Assembly (NCBI GenBank): GCA_934281565.1
Contig: CAKQXI010000053.1
Span: 1 to 13,439 of the forward strand
Source: an uncultured Prevotella sp.
GTDB taxonomy: Bacteria; Bacteroidota; Bacteroidia; Bacteroidales; Bacteroidaceae
DNA: 13,439 bases
Direction: 5' to 3'
Shown: in pieces, positions 7,236 to 13,439 of the stretch
How positions within the stretch are numbered: position 1 is the stretch's first letter
Layout: every line of letters begins with the position of its first letter
The notes under the pieces: generated by a model
What the model saw: the letters and a program-made list of their open reading frames with translations, nothing else
The model's database searches: none
Told to the model about the DNA's origin: nothing
Position numbers and translations under genes: made by a program

Positions 7236-7277
7236 TTCTTCACTCTTCGTTCTTCACTCTTCGTTCTTCACTCTTCA
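7236..7277. repeat. three tandem copies of a 14-bp unit between dacB and mscS
   Basis: The unit TTCTTCACTCTTCG occurs at 7236-7249, 7250-7263 and 7264-7277; only the last base of the third copy differs (A for G). It fills half of the 88-base gap. Short tandem repeats of this composition are frequent in Bacteroidales intergenic DNA. On the transcribed minus strand it is a purine-rich GAAGAGTGAA series, just upstream of the mscS leader. Confidence 0.9.
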
Positions 7278-7283
7278 CTTCCC

Positions 7284-8582
7284 TCATGGTTGGCAAAACA
7301 GCATACATACCCTGTCGGCGAAAGCACGGGCATTGCTGCCATGCATAATGCCATTGTTGATGATGGCAAAGCAAAGATCATGTCCATTGGCAGCCTTGCA
7401 ATAACCAGCAAGCGAGATAACTCCCGTCAGCGTGCCAGTCTTTGCCTTGACATTGCCATAGGTAAAGCTATCTTTCATTCGTTTCTTCAAAGTACCGTCC
7501 ATACCAGCGATAGGCAAAGATGGCTTCAAGTGAGGCAAGATATTCTCGTTCTTGTAAGCATAGCGCAACAACTTGACTTCCAGCTCCGCACTGAGATAGT
7601 TATAGAGAGAAAGCCCAGAACCATCCGCCAACTTATATCTCGAAGGGTCCAATCCTATCTTATATATCAACTGTCGCTCCTCCTTTCTGGCATTCTTGGC
7701 ACTTGCAGGACGATTGCCCGTGCTCGCCGCTATCTGGTAATACATACTCTCGGCATAGAGGTTGTCACTATCTTTCATCATGCGGTGGAGTATCTGGTCC
7801 ATCGTATGAAAACGAGTACAGATGGTGAAAGCACTCTGTGGGCATTGTCTTGAGGTAATGCTATAAGATGAAAACTCGATGCCAGCATCTGCCAACTTAC
7901 CCAAGAACTTATCCATAAATATATCTTTGCGTGCAAACACCAAAGGCGAAAGCACAGGGTTGTCATCATCCCAGCACCATCCCTCACCCAAGAGATTGTC
8001 ATCTTTCATAGAACGGTCGGCATATATGCTACCACGAATCGTGTCAACGCCCATCTCTTTCAGGCTTGTCACAAAAGCCGTCATGTCGTCATTGTTAAAG
8101 CGAGGGTCCATGCCTCCTACACAATATATATCACCAGTAAGCACACCGTTCTCAATCTTCCCTGTATATTTAAGCTGGGTCTTGAACTGATAAGAACCAC
8201 CCAACTTATCCAATGCCGTAATGGCAGTCAAGAGCTTCATCGTACTGGCAGGTCGCATCAACTGCCGTTCACGATAACGATAGATACAAGAATCCGCAGT
8301 CAAGTCCCATACCATGATGCCAACTTGCGAAGTCTCGAACATCTTGCTTTGTAGCAATTTGTCAATGCCCACCTGTACGGATTCAGGCCAAGGCAGTCTC
8401 AATGTATCTGCCACCAAGGAATCAACCAAGGCAGAATCGACCACTTCAGAATCATCCTTATCATCAACCACTTCACCATCGTTACTCTTTAACGATACCC
8501 CATTCACGTTTTGAGCTTGCATTGGCAATACCAATAGCATAGCCATCACACAGCCCATCAAATAATATTGTACTTTCTTCAT
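7284..8582 (-). CDS. dacB: D-alanyl-D-alanine carboxypeptidase/endopeptidase (PBP4 type, peptidase S13)
   Basis: The 432-residue exported enzyme trims peptidoglycan stem peptides and cleaves cross-links in the periplasm. The signal peptide ends near MQA (21-23). An acidic, Asp/Glu/Ser-rich linker (33-60) follows. The serine-peptidase motifs are all present: S113-T-M-K116, S272-D-N274 and K381-T-G383. Other S13 marks are VGIMVWDL (87-94), GDIYCVGGMDP (150-160), DDNPVLSPL and the GSGLSLYNYLS block (321-331). The product is somewhat shorter than E. coli DacB (477 residues), which is common in Bacteroidetes. A GAEVVD-like linker of low complexity before the catalytic part is unusual but not damaging. 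It follows the PH-domain gene by 63 bases and precedes mscS, so these cell-envelope genes may share a transcript. Confidence 0.95.
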   Translation of the reverse strand: MKKVQYYLMGCVMAMLLVLPMQAQNVNGVSLKSNDGEVVDDKDDSEVVDSALVDSLVADTLRLPWPESVQVGIDKLLQSKMFETSQVGIMVWDLTADSCIYRYRERQLMRPASTMKLLTAITALDKLGGSYQFKTQLKYTGKIENGVLTGDIYCVGGMDPRFNNDDMTAFVTSLKEMGVDTIRGSIYADRSMKDDNLLGEGWCWDDDNPVLSPLVFARKDIFMDKFLGKLADAGIEFSSYSITSRQCPQSAFTICTRFHTMDQILHRMMKDSDNLYAESMYYQIAASTGNRPASAKNARKEERQLIYKIGLDPSRYKLADGSGLSLYNYLSAELEVKLLRYAYKNENILPHLKPSLPIAGMDGTLKKRMKDSFTYGNVKAKTGTLTGVISLAGYCKAANGHDLCFAIINNGIMHGSNARAFADRVCMLFCQP

Positions 8583-8618
8583 TTGCCTATTATAGCCCTA
8601 ACTCTAAATCTATATTGC

Positions 8619-8646
8619 TATAAACTATTAACTATAAACTATTAAC
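8619..8646. repeat. two tandem copies of a 14-bp unit between the PH-domain gene and dacB
   Basis: TATAAACTATTAAC occurs at 8619-8632 and 8633-8646, with a further partial match (TA) after it. The second copy ends on the last base of the PH-domain stop codon. Unit length equals that of the repeat at 7236-7277, but the sequence is unrelated. Confidence 0.85.
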
Positions 8647-9059
8647 TAAACCCTTTGTCGTTTCTCTACTTCTTTTTTAAAAGCCTCCTCGTTGTCGGGT
8701 TGCACACTTACTATATGATGTGCCCCATATTCTATCAACAAATAGTGATCCAGCCCAAAGAACGACTTCATGCGCTCCATCCTAACAATGTCACACACAG
8801 GTATGTTCTTGTTGCCAGAAAAACGACCTTCATTAACGATGAGGTATTCCATCTCATCGTCACGGTCTATGGGCTTCACTCGGCGAAAGGTGTAAGAAGT
8901 GTTGAGGATGCGCTCTATCATTCCCACGATGACAATGGCAACCAAGATACCGACGATGGCTGTCTTCACCCAAAAGAAGTAGCCCGCCAAGACAGCGAAT
9001 ATCACGATGCCAACCTTTGCCGTAACAGTAAAGCGTTTATGAAAAGTTCTGTCCGTCAT
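8646..9059 (-). CDS. small membrane protein with bacterial PH-like domain
   Basis: The 137-residue product has two adjacent transmembrane helices (about 13-30 and 32-50), then a soluble C-terminal domain (about 55-130). The domain pattern of strands (YTFRRVKP, MEYLIVNEG, IPVCDIVRMERMK, HYLLIEYG, HHIVSVQP) and the closing helix NEEAFKKEVEKR resemble the short bacterial PH domains of the YyaB-like (bPH_4) type. Function in this family is not well known; it is a membrane-anchored domain, probably cytoplasmic. ATG is at 9057-9059, with a TAATTTTG promoter element just upstream, so this is the likely first gene of a PH, dacB, mscS, mutY group. The domain call comes from pattern reading, not a profile search. 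Confidence 0.75.
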   Translation of the reverse strand: MTDRTFHKRFTVTAKVGIVIFAVLAGYFFWVKTAIVGILVAIVIVGMIERILNTSYTFRRVKPIDRDDEMEYLIVNEGRFSGNKNIPVCDIVRMERMKSFFGLDHYLLIEYGAHHIVSVQPDNEEAFKKEVEKRQRV

Positions 9060-9082
9060 GCCTATTTTTATATTTTTTGGTG

Positions 9083-9090
9083 CAAAATTA
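9083..9090 (-). promoter_or_regulatory. promoter -7 element of the PH-domain/dacB/mscS/mutY group
   Basis: The minus strand reads TAATTTTG followed by C, a perfect TAnnTTTG match 24 bases before the start codon. The -33 TTTG is not evident at the usual distance. The leader would be short, about 17 bases. Confidence 0.6.
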
Positions 9091-9132
9091 CAAAAAATAT
9101 ACCTTTTTATGCGCTCTTTAAAGATAAATTAG

Positions 9133-9140
9133 TACTTTTG
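9133..9140 (+). promoter_or_regulatory. promoter -7 element of nadB
   Basis: TACTTTTG followed by C matches TAnnTTTG exactly and lies 36 bases before the nadB ATG. It is divergent to the element at 9083-9090, with 42 bases between them. The -33 box is not a clear TTTG; only T-rich runs are upstream. Confidence 0.65.
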
Positions 9141-9144
9141 CAAC

Positions 9145-9161
9145 GAATTAAGAATTAATTC
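9145..9161. promoter_or_regulatory. inverted repeat at the nadB transcription start
   Basis: GAATTAA-GAA-TTAATTC is a perfect 7-bp dyad beginning five bases after the -7 element, so it covers the expected start of transcription and the leader. The hexamer GAATTA also repeats directly at 9145, 9152 and 9166, spaced 7 and 14. It could be an operator for an NAD-responsive repressor or a 5' hairpin; the sequence alone does not decide, and AT-rich leaders give such dyads by chance. Confidence 0.4.
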
Positions 9162-9175
9162 CAAAGAATTAGTCA

Positions 9176-10765
9176 ATGGTTTATAAGTATGATTTTCTGA
9201 TTATCGGTGCAGGAGTTGCCGGTATGAGTTACGCCCTGAAAGTAGCCAGAGCGCATAAAGGTAAGGTGTGTATGATCTGCAAGACCTCACTTGATGAGGC
9301 CAATACTTCATTTGCACAAGGTGGTGTTGCTTCAGTTACAAACCTTGAAGTAGACAACTTCGACAAACACATCCAGGATACAATGATTGCTGGTGATTTC
9401 ATCAGCGACTACGATGCAGTCAAACAAGTTGTCACCAAGGCTCCCGAGCAAATCAAGGAACTGGTGGAATGGGGTGTCAACTTCGACAAACAGCAAGACG
9501 GTAAGTTCGACCTCCATCGTGAGGGTGGTCATAGCGAGTTCCGTATTCTCCACCATGCAGACGACACTGGTGCCGAGATACAACGTGGATTGATGGAAGC
9601 TGTTCGTAACAACCCAGACATTGACATCAAGGAAAATCACTTTGCCGTAGAGATAATCACGCAACATCACTTAGGTGCTCGTGTTACTCGTCGCACTCCT
9701 TACATCAACTGCTATGGTGCATACGTTCTCAATCCAGATACCCAGAAAGTAGACACTTATCTGAGCAAGGTGACAGTGATGTGTACAGGAGGTTGTGGCG
9801 CTGTTTACCAGACTACCACCAACCCTATCATTGCCACTGGCGATGGCGAGGCAATGGTTTATCGTGCCAAGGGTACGGTAGCCGACATGGAATTTGTACA
9901 GTTCCATCCTACTGCCCTCTACCACCAAGGCGAGACCCATCCTGCATTCCTTATCACTGAGGCTATGCGTGGTTATGGTGGCATTCTCAGATTGCCTAAC
10001 GGTGAGAGCTTCATGGAAAAGTATGATGAACGATTGAGCCTTGCTCCTCGTGACATCGTGGCTCGTGCCATAGACAAGGAAATGAAGATACATGGCTTGG
10101 ATCATGTATGCCTTGATGTCACTCACAAGAACCCTGAAGAAACGAAACGACACTTCCCTAACATTTATGCCAAGTGTCTCAGCATTGGCATTGACATAAC
10201 CAAGGAATATATCCCTGTTCGTCCTGCTGCCCACTATATGTGCGGTGGCATCAAGGTTGACTTGAATGGACAATCCAGCATCAACCGCCTCTATGCTCTT
10301 GGCGAGTGCTCTTGCACTGGTCTTCATGGTGGTAACCGCTTGGCAAGCAACTCATTGATTGAAGCTGTCGTCTATGCCGACACTGCTGCCAAGCACAGCT
10401 TGGAGCACGTTGATGAATATGATTTCAACGACAAGGTTCCTGCATGGAATGACGAGGGAACACTCACTAACGAGGAGAAAGTTCTCATTACCCAGAGTGT
10501 CAAGGAAGTAGGCGAATGTATGAGTAATTATGTTGGAATTGTTCGTAGCGACCTACGACTGAAACGTGCATGGGATCGCCTTGACCTATTATACGAAGAA
10601 ACAGAAAACCTCTTTAAGCGTGTAAAGGTAAGCAAAGAGCTTTGCGAACTCCGTAACATGATTAACGTGGGTTATCTGATTACTCGCATGGCTATCGAGC
10701 GAAAGGAAAGCCGAGGGCTTCATTACACCATCGACTATCCTGTTCACGCTTACGACAAGAAATAA
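9176..10765 (+). CDS. nadB: L-aspartate oxidase NadB
   Basis: The 529-residue FAD enzyme oxidises L-aspartate to iminoaspartate, the first step of de novo NAD synthesis, and passes it to quinolinate synthase NadA. Seen: the FAD-binding LIIGAGVAG (8-16), SFAQGGVAS (45-53), REGGHSEFRILH (115-126), HPTALYH (244-250), PRDIVARA (291-298), RPAAHYMCGG (349-358) and the FAD-site ECSCTGLHGGNRLASNSL (377-394). The proposed catalytic residues of the E. coli enzyme (Glu121, His244, Arg290, His351) have counterparts at Glu116, His244, Arg292 and His353. The REGGHS block and C-terminal helical domain (about 430-520) favour aspartate oxidase over fumarate reductase or succinate dehydrogenase flavoproteins. 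nadA and nadC are not in the window. The gene is divergent from the PH-domain gene and ends five bases before the convergent lipoprotein gene. Confidence 0.95.
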   Translation: MVYKYDFLIIGAGVAGMSYALKVARAHKGKVCMICKTSLDEANTSFAQGGVASVTNLEVDNFDKHIQDTMIAGDFISDYDAVKQVVTKAPEQIKELVEWGVNFDKQQDGKFDLHREGGHSEFRILHHADDTGAEIQRGLMEAVRNNPDIDIKENHFAVEIITQHHLGARVTRRTPYINCYGAYVLNPDTQKVDTYLSKVTVMCTGGCGAVYQTTTNPIIATGDGEAMVYRAKGTVADMEFVQFHPTALYHQGETHPAFLITEAMRGYGGILRLPNGESFMEKYDERLSLAPRDIVARAIDKEMKIHGLDHVCLDVTHKNPEETKRHFPNIYAKCLSIGIDITKEYIPVRPAAHYMCGGIKVDLNGQSSINRLYALGECSCTGLHGGNRLASNSLIEAVVYADTAAKHSLEHVDEYDFNDKVPAWNDEGTLTNEEKVLITQSVKEVGECMSNYVGIVRSDLRLKRAWDRLDLLYEETENLFKRVKVSKELCELRNMINVGYLITRMAIERKESRGLHYTIDYPVHAYDKK

Positions 10766-10783
10766 TAAAACTACTTTTTCTTG
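10756..10783. terminator. possible bidirectional end hairpin between nadB and the convergent lipoprotein gene
   Basis: CAAGAAA (10756-10762) pairs with TTTCTTG (10777-10783), a 7-bp stem that spans both stop codons with a 14-base AT-rich loop. It lies in the only space available between the two converging genes. The helix is weak and no long T-tract follows, so a real terminator role is uncertain. Confidence 0.3.
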
Positions 10784-11835
10784 GGTCGAAGTATATACGA
10801 AGGTTCATTGTGAATCTCCCAACGCTCCACCTTGTCACCGTTGACCAATATCAAATGGTCATCATAATAGGCGACGATTGGCTGCGTTGGTAGTTTCACA
10901 CGACCCTTGTCACCAAATGAGCAAATCGGATTGCTAAAGTTCCTGTGCAGGAAGTCAGTGAGTGAATACGCTGCCAGTTGTATCTTTCCGTCTTTTTCCA
11001 TCGCCACGAAAAGGCTCTTGTTGTCTTTCCACTTTGCTATGGAACGTATTTTCACGTTGGTTGGAGTACTGACTTTCGCCACCGCATCATTCTTCTTATT
11101 CTTAATCTCATTGACCGACCAAGCATAGATTGCCCCAGCATTTGGAATGAAGGCATAGAGTGAGTCCCCGATGACTTCCATGTCGTAGGAATCAGTCTTC
11201 GGCTCCATATTGCTACCTATAAAATAATCGTCTGTGTTCAGTCTGGCAAACACAGTGTTGTTGTTTGCCACTGTAGTGGAGATAGCCGCACGGTCGAACA
11301 CTCGGACATTCTTTTCCTTTGAGTCACGTACAAATATCAAGTCATTGGTGGCAGCCACACAACCTGCCCATGAGATTTGACTATCAGGCCATGCACCAGT
11401 GCCAAGACGAGTAAGGTATTTGCCTGTTTTCTTATCAAAGACCTGCACTTCACGGTTTTCTCCTGCGGCAACATATAGATAATCACCTTTCACATAAACA
11501 TCACGGGCTAATGTGCGGTCTCCATTGGATATGCTCCTTTGATAGTCCATCGTCTTTGCATCAAACACATCCACACATTTACCTGCGAAGTTTGCCACAT
11601 ACAACGTGTCTCCATCCAGATAGAGGTTCACGGCTTGCAGTGTACGACCATTGCCCATGTCGGCTGCGGTACGAGACTGATAACCGTCTAAATAATAATT
11701 GTCGATAACTTCTACGGTGTCTGCAGGATCCATGATATAGCGGTCTTCCGTTGTCTCGTTTACCGCTGTCTTCTCACAGGAAGCCAAAGCTAATATCATA
11801 CCAGTGAGAACGATTACCAATATATTCTTTTTCAT
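10771..11835 (-). CDS. lipoprotein with beta-propeller-like repeats
   Basis: The 354-residue product has a lipoprotein signal with lipobox L17-A18-S19-C20, so it is anchored at Cys20 in the envelope. The mature part carries repeated beta-sheet units of the type LYxxGDxLYVAN...VDVFDAKT: about 70-97, 112-139 and 160-183, and degenerate copies near 215-245, 265-292 and 318-345. This is the pattern of NHL/YVTN-type propellers, probably six-bladed, often used for protein or ligand binding. The lysine-rich end (RPKKK) is short. It lies 10 bases downstream of the metalloprotease lipoprotein gene and probably shares its promoter at 13155. Bacteroidetes carry many such propeller lipoproteins; the specific partner is unknown, although the gene order suggests the protease. 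Confidence 0.75.
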   Translation of the reverse strand: MKKNILVIVLTGMILALASCEKTAVNETTEDRYIMDPADTVEVIDNYYLDGYQSRTAADMGNGRTLQAVNLYLDGDTLYVANFAGKCVDVFDAKTMDYQRSISNGDRTLARDVYVKGDYLYVAAGENREVQVFDKKTGKYLTRLGTGAWPDSQISWAGCVAATNDLIFVRDSKEKNVRVFDRAAISTTVANNNTVFARLNTDDYFIGSNMEPKTDSYDMEVIGDSLYAFIPNAGAIYAWSVNEIKNKKNDAVAKVSTPTNVKIRSIAKWKDNKSLFVAMEKDGKIQLAAYSLTDFLHRNFSNPICSFGDKGRVKLPTQPIVAYYDDHLILVNGDKVERWEIHNEPSYILRPKKK

Positions 11836-11845
11836 TTACTTTCTA

Positions 11846-13111
11846 TTATTGATTTAATGGGTGGTTAGTGAAATATTTCACCAGTCGGCTACTGTTATAA
11901 AAGCCTAAGATTTTCTTTTCCAACTGTGCATCGTCCTTGAAGTCGTCCCTGATGTCACAGTCTCTATATTTGGCATTTTCTGGCTTATGAAAGCCCAACA
12001 AGTTGCGGTCTGTATAAGGCAAGTCTCCCTTATGACTCAACCACAAGTGCAACTGCCAAAGGAACTCTGTCCAGCCTACTGTTATTCCATTCGCATTCTT
12101 ATAACTATAAGTCATGTTGCCATTATGACCATAGCCCATACAATGCATGAACTCATGACCGATGGATTCCCAACCACTGAAAGAAGCATAATGACCATAG
12201 AAGTTCCAGTCTGATACTCCCCATGTTGAGCCACCGCCAAGACCGCCAAGTCCACCTGCCGAATTAGTCAGTCCAAGCGAAAACGTATGCGCTGCTTTAT
12301 ACCGTTTCTCCTCCGACTGGTATCTATCGGCAGTAAACGTAACCTTGCTGTCATCAAACAAGTCACCTCCCATTACCTCGGCAAAGTGAGACATCACATA
12401 TTTATACTCTGGAGTAGTCATCATATAGGCATAGTTGGTCACGATCACCACCCACTCACGAGCGAAGATAGGGCGCATCTCTTTCCATTTATTATTGCTT
12501 GGGGAGCTTGGAGTCCAATCATAATTAGAAAATCCACACGTCCATTGTGCATCTATCCGTGAGAGTTTCTTAAAAAGCTCGTCATTGCTCACAAGGCGTG
12601 TCTTCATCCGTTCCATGTCGAGATGAGGACAACTAAAACTTAAATAGTCGCCATTTTCCTTGCGCACGATACTTCGCTTGCCAACAAATGATGGTTTGAA
12701 TTCAAACTGTGAGAAACCCGGGATGGAATCCAAGAAAGCTATGGGGATATAAGTACCTACTTCGGGTACAAACATTTCCATGGTCACATCTCGTATAGTC
12801 TTTGCTGCCCAACTGGTTATGCGCAAGGAGTCACCTCCTGTGCCATGCACTGCGATGAGTTCATCCGTCCGAAATGTGTAGTCATCCTTACCGACTATCT
12901 TGGATGAGGGATCAGCAAGGTTCAGGATATGCCTTGCACACTTTTCTGGGAGTTTACCAAAAGCCACAGTATCTGTGTGAAATGTCACTCCGAAAGGCAC
13001 TTTCACATCATTATACACTGTTCGGGCATCATAATTGGTAGTACAGCCTACCAGCGACAATGCCATACAAAGGCATAAGAGCCAATTCTGTTTTTTGCAT
13101 TTTCTTTTCAT
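11846..13111 (-). CDS. putative metzincin-like zinc metalloprotease lipoprotein
   Basis: From the ATG at 13109-13111 the product has 421 residues. The signal peptide has lipobox L20-V21-G22-C23. The N-terminal half (about 30-220) looks beta-rich and I do not recognise it. The C-terminal half carries GHEFMHCMGYGH, which fits the metzincin zinc site HExxHxxGxxH: His319, Glu320, His323, Gly326, His329. A Met (333, in NGNMTYSY) follows and could serve as the Met-turn, but it is only four residues after the third His, closer than usual. A Gly-rich loop (GGLGGLGGG, about 286-294) precedes the site. The frame is open up to 13195, but the promoter at 13155-13162 lies inside that extension, and residues before Met29 do not look like a signal peptide. 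The family is unassigned; a surface or periplasmic protease acting with the downstream propeller lipoprotein is inferred. Confidence 0.75.
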   Translation of the reverse strand: MKRKCKKQNWLLCLCMALSLVGCTTNYDARTVYNDVKVPFGVTFHTDTVAFGKLPEKCARHILNLADPSSKIVGKDDYTFRTDELIAVHGTGGDSLRITSWAAKTIRDVTMEMFVPEVGTYIPIAFLDSIPGFSQFEFKPSFVGKRSIVRKENGDYLSFSCPHLDMERMKTRLVSNDELFKKLSRIDAQWTCGFSNYDWTPSSPSNNKWKEMRPIFAREWVVIVTNYAYMMTTPEYKYVMSHFAEVMGGDLFDDSKVTFTADRYQSEEKRYKAAHTFSLGLTNSAGGLGGLGGGSTWGVSDWNFYGHYASFSGWESIGHEFMHCMGYGHNGNMTYSYKNANGITVGWTEFLWQLHLWLSHKGDLPYTDRNLLGFHKPENAKYRDCDIRDDFKDDAQLEKKILGFYNSSRLVKYFTNHPLNQ

Positions 13112-13154
13112 ACAATTCTTCAAGCTTATACTTCTATGTTTAATAAAATCGCGG

Positions 13155-13186
13155 CAAAGGTACAGTTTTATTTCTATGCCACCAAA
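13155..13186 (-). promoter_or_regulatory. complete Bacteroidetes-type promoter of the protease/propeller operon
   Basis: The minus strand has TTTG (13183-13186), a 20-base spacer, then TACCTTTG (13155-13162), matching both the -33 and -7 boxes of the Bacteroidetes primary sigma factor. Transcription should start near 13148, leaving a leader of about 37 bases to the ATG at 13111. This is the best promoter in the window and rules out the farther upstream start at 13195. Confidence 0.8.
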
Positions 13187-13395
13187 CTTTTTCACCTTTT
13201 TATTTTTTCTCCCACAGATTACGTTGATTTACACAGATTTTCCTTTTACAAACGGAATATACTTGAGACTGTCCTAAGATAGTTCATGATACTTGATAAA
13301 AATGTATATTTACATGGTCTGTGGAAGTACTTCCTTTAGGTCTGACACAGTGCTTTACTATTATGAAACTACAAGTTTTTTATAAGTGATTGAGA

Positions 13396-13417
13396 ATGAG
13401 ATAAGTTTTTATCTCAT
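13396..13417. repeat. perfect 9-bp inverted repeat near the right edge
   Basis: ATGAGATAA-GTTT-TTATCTCAT is a perfect 9-bp dyad with a 4-base loop. No good T-tract follows on either strand (AAAAAG on plus). The 13196-13439 stretch has no plausible gene; besides this it holds AT-rich DNA with CACAGATT twice (13214 region), a motif common in Bacteroidetes spacers. It may be an operator or the end of a transcript from outside the window. Confidence 0.45.
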
Positions 13418-13439
13418 AAAAAGAAGAGGTTACGAATTA

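Noticed and set aside
7236..7277. CRISPR array
   Set aside because: The 14-bp units are directly tandem with no spacers, so this is a simple tandem repeat.
9671..10327. Minus-strand 218-codon frame opposite nadB
   Set aside because: nadB is clearly coding on the plus strand with all catalytic residues; the antisense frame has no recognisable motif and follows from nadB codon bias.
1..13439. Insertion sequence, prophage or integrative element
   Set aside because: I found no transposase, integrase, phage gene, terminal inverted repeat pair or att-like duplication; gene content is chromosomal.

Overview
The window comes from a member of the Bacteroidota, most likely the Bacteroidales and plausibly the Prevotella/Segatella group. 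The evidence is several promoters of the phylum-specific TAnnTTTG type, a TonB-dependent receptor next to a DUF4249 lipoprotein, many lipobox lipoproteins, AT-rich leaders with little Shine-Dalgarno signal, and housekeeping proteins of Bacteroidetes type. The genus is an inference from style and was not checked by database search.

Left part (1-4268). The last codons of a plus-strand gene end at 56. A three-gene minus-strand operon faces it: a surface-type lipoprotein of unknown family (3018-4268), a short TonB-dependent receptor without the usual N-terminal extension (973-3009), and a DUF4249 lipoprotein (111-965). The gaps are 2-8 bases, so these genes probably form one outer-membrane uptake or sensing unit. 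Its substrate cannot be read from the sequence.

Middle (4269-4907). About 640 bases hold no convincing protein gene. They carry a perfect TAnnTTTG promoter on the minus strand (4845-4852), followed by about 380 bases with several strong helices. Four of these helices contain pairs that are G-U on the minus strand but A-C mismatches on the plus strand, so the sequence itself indicates a minus-strand structured RNA. I do not recognise its family, and it lacks the signatures of tmRNA, RNase P RNA and SRP RNA. This is the most interesting item in the window.

Core housekeeping block (4908-10765). On the minus strand lie a small membrane PH-domain protein, a DacB/PBP4 D,D-peptidase, a YbdG-like MscS channel, and MutY adenine glycosylase, whose start overlaps the mscS stop by four bases. 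Two intergenic gaps in this block carry different tandem repeats, both with a 14-base unit. nadB (L-aspartate oxidase, first step of de novo NAD synthesis) is transcribed divergently on the plus strand, with an inverted repeat in its leader.

Right part (10771-13439). A two-gene minus-strand operon encodes a beta-propeller-like lipoprotein and a lipoprotein with a metzincin-type zinc site (HExxHxxGxxH). The promoter (TTTG, 20 bases, TACCTTTG) lies inside the longest possible reading frame and fixes the internal start at 13111. The last 240 bases hold no gene but contain a perfect 9-base-pair inverted repeat.
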